Shown piece after piece: positions 14,106 through 18,899 of a stretch of DNA of 18,899 nt. How positions within the stretch are numbered: position 1 is the first letter of the stretch; the number at the start of each line of letters is the position of its first letter. Position numbers and translations under genes: made by a program. This stretch comes from an uncultured Eubacterium sp. (GTDB lineage: Bacteria; Bacillota; Clostridia; Lachnospirales; Lachnospiraceae): the NCBI GenBank assembly GCA_934358495.1, contig CAKRKO010000050.1:1-18899 (forward strand), written 5' to 3'. The notes beneath the pieces are model-generated. The model made no database searches. It had not been told where the DNA came from and saw only the letters and a list, made by a program, of their open reading frames with translations.

Positions 14106-16763
14106 CTACCAGCGATTTTTAATCTTATTCTGGATTTCATACAATTTGTTCATAGCCTCAAACGGTGTCATATTTGTCAGATCGATCTCACGGATCTCCT
14201 CGATGATGTCATCATCTTTTAACGTGTCAAACAGTGACATCTGCGCCATATCCACATCATCCGGCTGTTTCTGTTTTGCCTTATGCTGTGCCGGAATCTC
14301 CGGAAGATTTGCAGCCAGATTGCTCATATTCGCACGCTCCAGTTCCTCACAGATCACCTTTGCACGCTCGATCACCGGATCTGGAACGCCTGCCAGTTTT
14401 GCCACCTGGATACCATAACTTCTATCAGCGCCGCCGGATACAATTTTTCGTAAAAATACAATATCGTCACCTTTTTCTTTTACGGCAATACAGTAATTAT
14501 TTACATTAGAAAGCTTACCTTCCAGTTCTGTCAGTTCATGATAATGGGTTGCAAACAGCGTCTTTGCTCCAAGGATTTTCGGATTGCTGATATACTCTAC
14601 CACCGCCCAGGCAATAGACAAGCCGTCGATGGTACTTGTACCGCGGCCAATCTCATCCAGAATCAAGAGGCTGCTGCTTGTAGCATTTCGCAAAATATTT
14701 GCCACCTCGTTCATCTCTACCATAAAGGTACTCTGTCCGGAGGCAAGATCGTCGGATGCTCCCACACGGGTAAAAATACGGTCCACGATACCGATATTGG
14801 CACTCTGTGCAGGCACAAAACTTCCAATCTGCGCCATCAGCACGATCAGAGCATTCTGTCTCATGTAAGTAGATTTTCCTGCCATGTTCGGTCCGGTAAT
14901 GATCGCAATACGATTATTTTTATTATCCAGATAAGTATCATTTGCAATAAACATATCGTTATCGATCATTTTTTCCACCACCGGATGGCGGCCGCCCTTA
15001 ATGTCCAGAATTCCTTTTTCGTTGATCTTAGGTCTCGTATAATCACTCTGCTCAGCTACAACGGCCAGAGAAGCAACTACATCCAGCGCCGCAATGGCTT
15101 TTGCTGTATGCTGGATGCGCACAACCTGATCTGCAATGGTATTGCGGATCTGACAGAAAATATCGTACTCCAGAGCTGTCAGTTTGTCCTCCGCACCAAG
15201 AATGGTTTCTTCTAACTCTTTTAACTCTGGTGTGATATAACGTTCCGCATTGGTCAGTGTCTGTTTTCTTGTATAATACTCAGGCACAAGATCTTTGTAG
15301 GAGTTCGTCACTTCCAGATAATAACCAAATACTTTATTAAATTTGATTCTCAGATTCTTGATACCGGTCTTTTCCCGTTCTTCCTCTTCGATCTTGGCCA
15401 GCCATGTCTTGCCCTCGGTCTTGGCATTGCGCAGATGATCCACCTGCTCATTATAACCGCTCTTGATCATGCCGCCTTCACGAATGGAAATTGGCGGTTC
15501 ATCTTCAATGGACTGGCAGATCAGCTCATAAATATCTTTTAACGGATCCAGTTCTTCATCCAGTTCCCGCAACAACGGTGTTTTCAGGTCCTGAAGCAGC
15601 GTCTTGATGGCCGGAAGCATCTCAAGAGAAGAACGAAAAGCAATCAGATCCCTGGGATTTGCAGTCTGATAAACCACGCGACTGATCAGACGTTCCAGAT
15701 CATAGACCGGATTTAAATATTCCCGAAGTTCTTCTCTACAGATCATATTGTTTTTCAGTTCTTGCACTGCATCCAGTCTGACCTCGATCTGCTTTTTATC
15801 GATCAATGGTTGCTCCAGATTGGCACGGAGCATTCTGGCTCCCATGGCTGTTCTTGTTTTATCCAGCACCCAGAGCAGCGAACCACGTTTCTGTTTTTCC
15901 CGCAGTGTTTCTGCCAGTTCCAGATTTCTTCTGGTGGAACTGTCAAGCACCATAAATTTTCCGGTGGAATATGGTTCAATGGTGGTCATGTGATCCAGTG
16001 TCGTTTTCTGCGTTTCATACAGATATTTCAGCAGCGCGCCTGCTGCTATCACGCCACAGTTATAATCACCAAGTCCCAGTCCATTCAGAGAAGCCACATG
16101 GAAATGATCCTTCAATGTAGTTGCTGCCAGTTCATCTCCGAAATACCATGCATCCAGAGAATAGATTGTAATGCCGAGTCTGTGACGCAGGTCTTCCATA
16201 TCAATCCCGCTGACAAAAAATGCCTCATTGGAAATGATCTCAGATGGCATATATTTGCTGATCTCATCTAACAGTTTGCGTTCAGAATCCAGTTCTGTCA
16301 CATAGTAAGCGCCAGTAGTGACATCCGCCACGGACACACCGTATTTATTGTCCACATACACCACACACATGATGTAGTTATTTTTTGTTTCATCCAATGC
16401 ATTGGTATCCAGATTTGTTCCAGGTGTAACGATTCTGGTTACTTCTCTTTTTACCAGACCCTTTGCCTGCTTCGGATCCTCCACCTGTTCACAGATGGCC
16501 ACTTTATATCCTTTGGAAACCAATTTGTTTAAATATCCTTCTACGGCATGAAAGGGCACACCACACATCGGCGCACGCTCTTTTAAACCGCAGCTTTTTC
16601 CAGTCAGCGTAATCTCAAGTTCCCGGGATGCCGTCAGAGCATCATCAAAAAACATTTCATAAAAATCACCCAGACGGTAAAACAGAATACAGTCTTTGTA
16701 CTCCTGCTTTGTCTCCATGTATTTTTGCATCATGGGTGTCAATTCTGCTACATTTATCTCCAT
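14106..16763 (-). CDS. mutS: DNA mismatch repair protein MutS
   Basis: Recognises mismatches and small loops in DNA and signals to MutL through ATP-driven sliding. The mismatch-reading motif Phe34-Tyr35-Glu36 lies in the N-terminal domain. The clamp and lever regions span about 270-560. The ATPase has Walker A GPNMAGKS (624-631), Walker B and signature LLILDEIGRGTST (699-711), and THYHE (739-743). At the C-terminus QMSLF (841-845) is a near-consensus sliding-clamp-binding peptide, followed by the usual acidic segment. The length of 885 residues is normal for MutS1 and excludes MutS2, as no Smr domain is present. ATG at 16763 follows AGGAGA by 8 bases. It starts 3 bases after the upstream flavoprotein and leads directly into mutL. 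Confidence 0.97.
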   Translation of the reverse strand: MEINVAELTPMMQKYMETKQEYKDCILFYRLGDFYEMFFDDALTASRELEITLTGKSCGLKERAPMCGVPFHAVEGYLNKLVSKGYKVAICEQVEDPKQAKGLVKREVTRIVTPGTNLDTNALDETKNNYIMCVVYVDNKYGVSVADVTTGAYYVTELDSERKLLDEISKYMPSEIISNEAFFVSGIDMEDLRHRLGITIYSLDAWYFGDELAATTLKDHFHVASLNGLGLGDYNCGVIAAGALLKYLYETQKTTLDHMTTIEPYSTGKFMVLDSSTRRNLELAETLREKQKRGSLLWVLDKTRTAMGARMLRANLEQPLIDKKQIEVRLDAVQELKNNMICREELREYLNPVYDLERLISRVVYQTANPRDLIAFRSSLEMLPAIKTLLQDLKTPLLRELDEELDPLKDIYELICQSIEDEPPISIREGGMIKSGYNEQVDHLRNAKTEGKTWLAKIEEEEREKTGIKNLRIKFNKVFGYYLEVTNSYKDLVPEYYTRKQTLTNAERYITPELKELEETILGAEDKLTALEYDIFCQIRNTIADQVVRIQHTAKAIAALDVVASLAVVAEQSDYTRPKINEKGILDIKGGRHPVVEKMIDNDMFIANDTYLDNKNNRIAIITGPNMAGKSTYMRQNALIVLMAQIGSFVPAQSANIGIVDRIFTRVGASDDLASGQSTFMVEMNEVANILRNATSSSLLILDEIGRGTSTIDGLSIAWAVVEYISNPKILGAKTLFATHYHELTELEGKLSNVNNYCIAVKEKGDDIVFLRKIVSGGADRSYGIQVAKLAGVPDPVIERAKVICEELERANMSNLAANLPEIPAQHKAKQKQPDDVDMAQMSLFDTLKDDDIIEEIREIDLTNMTPFEAMNKLYEIQNKIKNRW

Positions 16764-16766
16764 TTA

Positions 16767-18362
16767 CTATATCTCCTGTACGATCGCCTCTGCCACTTTT
16801 AATCCGTCCATGGCTGCAGACATAATACCTCCGGCATATCCTGCGCCTTCTCCACACGGATACAATCCACGGATCTCACTCTGAAAACTTTCATCCCTGT
16901 GAATCCGCACCGGGGAAGAGGTACGACTCTCAACGCCGGATAAAATGCAGTCCTCACGGTTAAATCCACGAATTTTCCGTCCAAAGGCCTCCATCCCCTC
17001 GCAGAACGCCTCGTTTACAGCTTCCGGAAACAGGCTTCTCAGATTTGCGAAGCCATGCCGACCTTTCACACAGCTCTCAAAAGAACCGTATCCTGTGCTG
17101 GCTCTGTTCTGCTTAAAATCACCATATAACTGCTGAGGAACTTTCCCATCCGCAAGTTTCCATGCTTTTTCTTCTAACGTCCGCTGGAACGCAACGCCGG
17201 AAAGAGGATGTTCTTTATCCGGGAAATCTGCCGGTGTCACAGAAACAATGATAGCACTGTTTGCATTATGGCTGTCACGTTTACGGTAACTCATACCGTT
17301 TACTGCCAGGCGATTTTCTTCGGAAGAAGCATTGACCACATAACCCCCCGGACACATACAAAAGGAATATACGCCTCTGCCATTGGAAGCCTGATGTGTG
17401 ACCTTGTAAGCTGCTGTCGGCAGCAGTGCCATATCGGCACCAGTTCCATATTGGCTTTCATTGATCATCTGCTGTGGATGTTCCACACGCATACCTACCG
17501 CAAAGGATTTTGCCGCCATCGGAATCTGCCGTTCATACAGCATCTGAAATGTATCTCTGGCACTGTGTCCAATGGCCAGAACCACACCGGAAACTACCTT
17601 CCATTCCTTATGATTCAGCTCGATTTCCGAAATCTGCCCGTCTTTGATATGTAAATCGGTCACCTTCGTGGAAAAATGGAAGGTTCCGCCAAGACGAATG
17701 ATCTCCTGACGCATCCGCTCTACTACCGTGCGCAGGACATCAGTTCCCACATGTGGTTTTGCCACATACAAAATATCCTCCGGTGCACCAAATTTCACAA
17801 AAGTTTCCAGCACATACCGGCTGCGTCCGAATTTATCTTTGACTAAAGTATTTAACTTTCCATCAGAAAACGTTCCGGCTCCGCCTTCTCCAAACTGAAC
17901 ATTGGATTCCGGGTTTAAACTGCCACCGTTCCAAAATGCTTCCACATCCTGCTGACGGGCATATACTTCTTTTCCGCGCTCATAGACATTCGGGCAATAA
18001 CCACACTGTGCCAGCAGATAAGCTGCAAACAGCCCCGCCGGTCCCGCGCCTACGATTGCGATTGATTGTTTTTCTCCTGCCGCTGCATCTATTTTTTTTG
18101 GAATTTGATAAGTCACTGGCTGGATTTCCTGCACATGCGCATGATTTTTGTGGATTTTCTGCTGTGTATCCACCACAAGCTGCACTGTATACGTATAATT
18201 AAGAGCAGCTTTTTTCCTGGCATCCACCGACTGTTTCATGATCTGCATAGACATCACTTTTTTTGTCGGGATCTGTGCCAGCGCACATGCCTTCTGAAAG
18301 ATTTCTTCTTTTGTGTGTGCCAGAGGCACAGAAATCTGTGACACTCGAATTGTCTTATTCAT
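16767..18362 (-). CDS. FAD-dependent dehydrogenase-like protein (COG2509 type)
   Basis: Uncharacterised flavoprotein of the family annotated as FAD-dependent dehydrogenases or NAD(P)/FAD-dependent oxidoreductases. From the ATG at 18362 it has 531 residues. About 100 N-terminal residues form a domain of unknown role, and the FAD dinucleotide-binding motif GAGPAG is at about 105-110. FGEGGAGTFSDGKLNT follows, which is characteristic of the family, and GEGAGYAGGI near the C-terminus completes the FAD site. The substrate is unknown. A TTG at 18374 is possible in frame, but GGAG at 18372..18369 overlaps it and sits 6 bases before the ATG at 18362, so the ATG is preferred. The gene stands between a BaiN-type flavoprotein and mutS, 3 bases from the latter. 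Confidence 0.88.
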   Translation of the reverse strand: MNKTIRVSQISVPLAHTKEEIFQKACALAQIPTKKVMSMQIMKQSVDARKKAALNYTYTVQLVVDTQQKIHKNHAHVQEIQPVTYQIPKKIDAAAGEKQSIAIVGAGPAGLFAAYLLAQCGYCPNVYERGKEVYARQQDVEAFWNGGSLNPESNVQFGEGGAGTFSDGKLNTLVKDKFGRSRYVLETFVKFGAPEDILYVAKPHVGTDVLRTVVERMRQEIIRLGGTFHFSTKVTDLHIKDGQISEIELNHKEWKVVSGVVLAIGHSARDTFQMLYERQIPMAAKSFAVGMRVEHPQQMINESQYGTGADMALLPTAAYKVTHQASNGRGVYSFCMCPGGYVVNASSEENRLAVNGMSYRKRDSHNANSAIIVSVTPADFPDKEHPLSGVAFQRTLEEKAWKLADGKVPQQLYGDFKQNRASTGYGSFESCVKGRHGFANLRSLFPEAVNEAFCEGMEAFGRKIRGFNREDCILSGVESRTSSPVRIHRDESFQSEIRGLYPCGEGAGYAGGIMSAAMDGLKVAEAIVQEI

Positions 18363-18368
18363 ATATTT

Positions 18369-18372
18369 CTCC
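18369..18372 (-). promoter_or_regulatory. Ribosome binding site deciding the FAD-dehydrogenase start
   Basis: GGAG on the minus strand, 6 bases before the ATG at 18362. It overlaps the alternative TTG codon at 18374, which argues against that TTG being the start. Confidence 0.55.
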
Positions 18373-18436
18373 AAATTATTCTATTTCGTATTAAATGATT
18401 TATTTTTACACACATTCGTGTTCGTTTCTTACTTTA

Positions 18437-18899
18437 CTATTTTGCATCATTGTTTCTGACTTTGCAACGCAATGCCGCCTGTCTGCCTGCCACTGTTCCA
18501 CTGGACCAGGCCCACTGCAGATTATAACCGCCGCAGATGCCATCCACATCCACGATCTCACCTGCAAAATACAGTCCCGGTACTTTTTTTGACTCCATAT
18601 GTTCGGTCAGTTCTTCCACTGATATTCCACCGCAGGTAACCTGTGCAAAAGAAAAATCCTTTGTTCCGGTTACTGTCAGTTTCACCTGTTTGAGCAAATG
18701 AAGCAGCTCCCGCTGCAACTGCCGTCTCTTCGTCTCATTCACAGAAACAATCGTGCGCTCTCCCAGATGTTTTTGTGCACAAAGCATTGCTGCAAGTTTT
18801 TCATTGACAATACCGGACAACAGTTCCTTCCAGGTCATGTCACCAGATATCTGAGTCATTTGGTTTTTCCAGAATTCGCGTAACGCATCTTCTGTATAC
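18437..18899 (-). CDS. BaiN/HI0933-family flavoprotein, 3' part (5' end outside the window)
   Basis: C-terminal part of an NAD(P)/FAD-dependent oxidoreductase of the BaiN/RdsA, HI0933-like family, whose members are usually about 400 residues. The reading frame stays open to the right window edge, upstream of the internal ATG at 18859, so the ATG is not the start and about 154 codons are visible. Diagnostic segments are VTCGGISVEEL, GLYFAGEIVDVDGICGGYNLQWAW and the closing SGTVAGRQAA, which form the C-terminal FAD-binding lobe. Some relatives are implicated in bile acid 7-dehydroxylation, but that name is widely over-applied and the substrate here is unknown. It ends 74 bases before the next gene, and no terminator is seen in that gap. 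Confidence 0.88.
   Translation of the reverse strand, partial: YTEDALREFWKNQMTQISGDMTWKELLSGIVNEKLAAMLCAQKHLGERTIVSVNETKRRQLQRELLHLLKQVKLTVTGTKDFSFAQVTCGGISVEELTEHMESKKVPGLYFAGEIVDVDGICGGYNLQWAWSSGTVAGRQAALRCKVRNNDAK

Noticed and set aside
14538..15215. Open frame of 225 codons on the plus strand
   Set aside because: It is antisense to the conserved mutS ATPase region, lacks a convincing ribosome binding site and resembles no known protein.
18375..18436. TAGAAT -10-like box before the FAD dehydrogenase gene
   Set aside because: Initiation from it would fall inside the ribosome binding site, and no -35 stands at the right distance.
1..18899. CRISPR arrays, tRNA or rRNA genes, insertion sequences, riboswitches
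   Set aside because: Reading both strands I saw no regularly spaced repeats, no transposase motifs or terminal inverted repeats, no tRNA cloverleaf signatures and no conserved leader RNA; nearly all bases belong to the minus-strand genes.

Overview
The window reads as ordinary chromosome from a low-to-mid-GC Clostridia genome, most likely Lachnospiraceae. I base this on the gene order, the strong AGGAGG-type ribosome binding sites, and family features such as an endonuclease-type MutL, a very long PBP2 and an actin-like MreB of the divergent type I associate with this family. I cannot name the genus. Every convincing gene lies on the minus strand, so transcription runs from high to low coordinates. 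Coding density is very high, and no stretch over 300 bases lacks a gene.

Right part (about 18.9 kb down to 9.7 kb): the 3' part of a BaiN/HI0933-type flavoprotein, then a second FAD-dependent dehydrogenase, mutS, mutL, miaA and a PLP-dependent lyase of the methionine gamma-lyase/'aluminium resistance' family. The genes are separated by a few bases, overlap, or have gaps of about 60-75 bp, which suggests one transcript. MutS and MutL form the mismatch-repair pair. MutL has the DQHA endonuclease motif, and both proteins carry sequences that look like sliding-clamp-binding peptides. MiaA modifies A37 of tRNAs.

Middle and left part (about 9.6 kb down to 0.2 kb): a candidate extended -10 promoter precedes radC, followed by mreB, mreC, mreD, a 955-residue PBP2, minD, rodA, mgsA and a lipoprotein D,D-carboxypeptidase. 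This is a cell-elongation operon: MreB filaments, the MreC/MreD membrane scaffold, the RodA glycosyltransferase with its PBP2 transpeptidase, and a carboxypeptidase that trims stem peptides. The far left holds a good sigma-A-type promoter, a ribosome binding site and the first 17 codons of a P-loop protein that runs out of the window.

I see no mobile element, CRISPR array, rRNA, tRNA or obvious new defence or biosynthetic system. The oddities are within known families. MgsA has Ser where the catalytic Asp should be. MinD has neither minC nor minE beside it and has an unusual tail. MreB has substitutions at ATPase positions. PBP2 carries an insert of about 235 residues ahead of its transpeptidase domain. 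Several gene starts are best placed by their ribosome binding sites, and these choices are explained in the entries.
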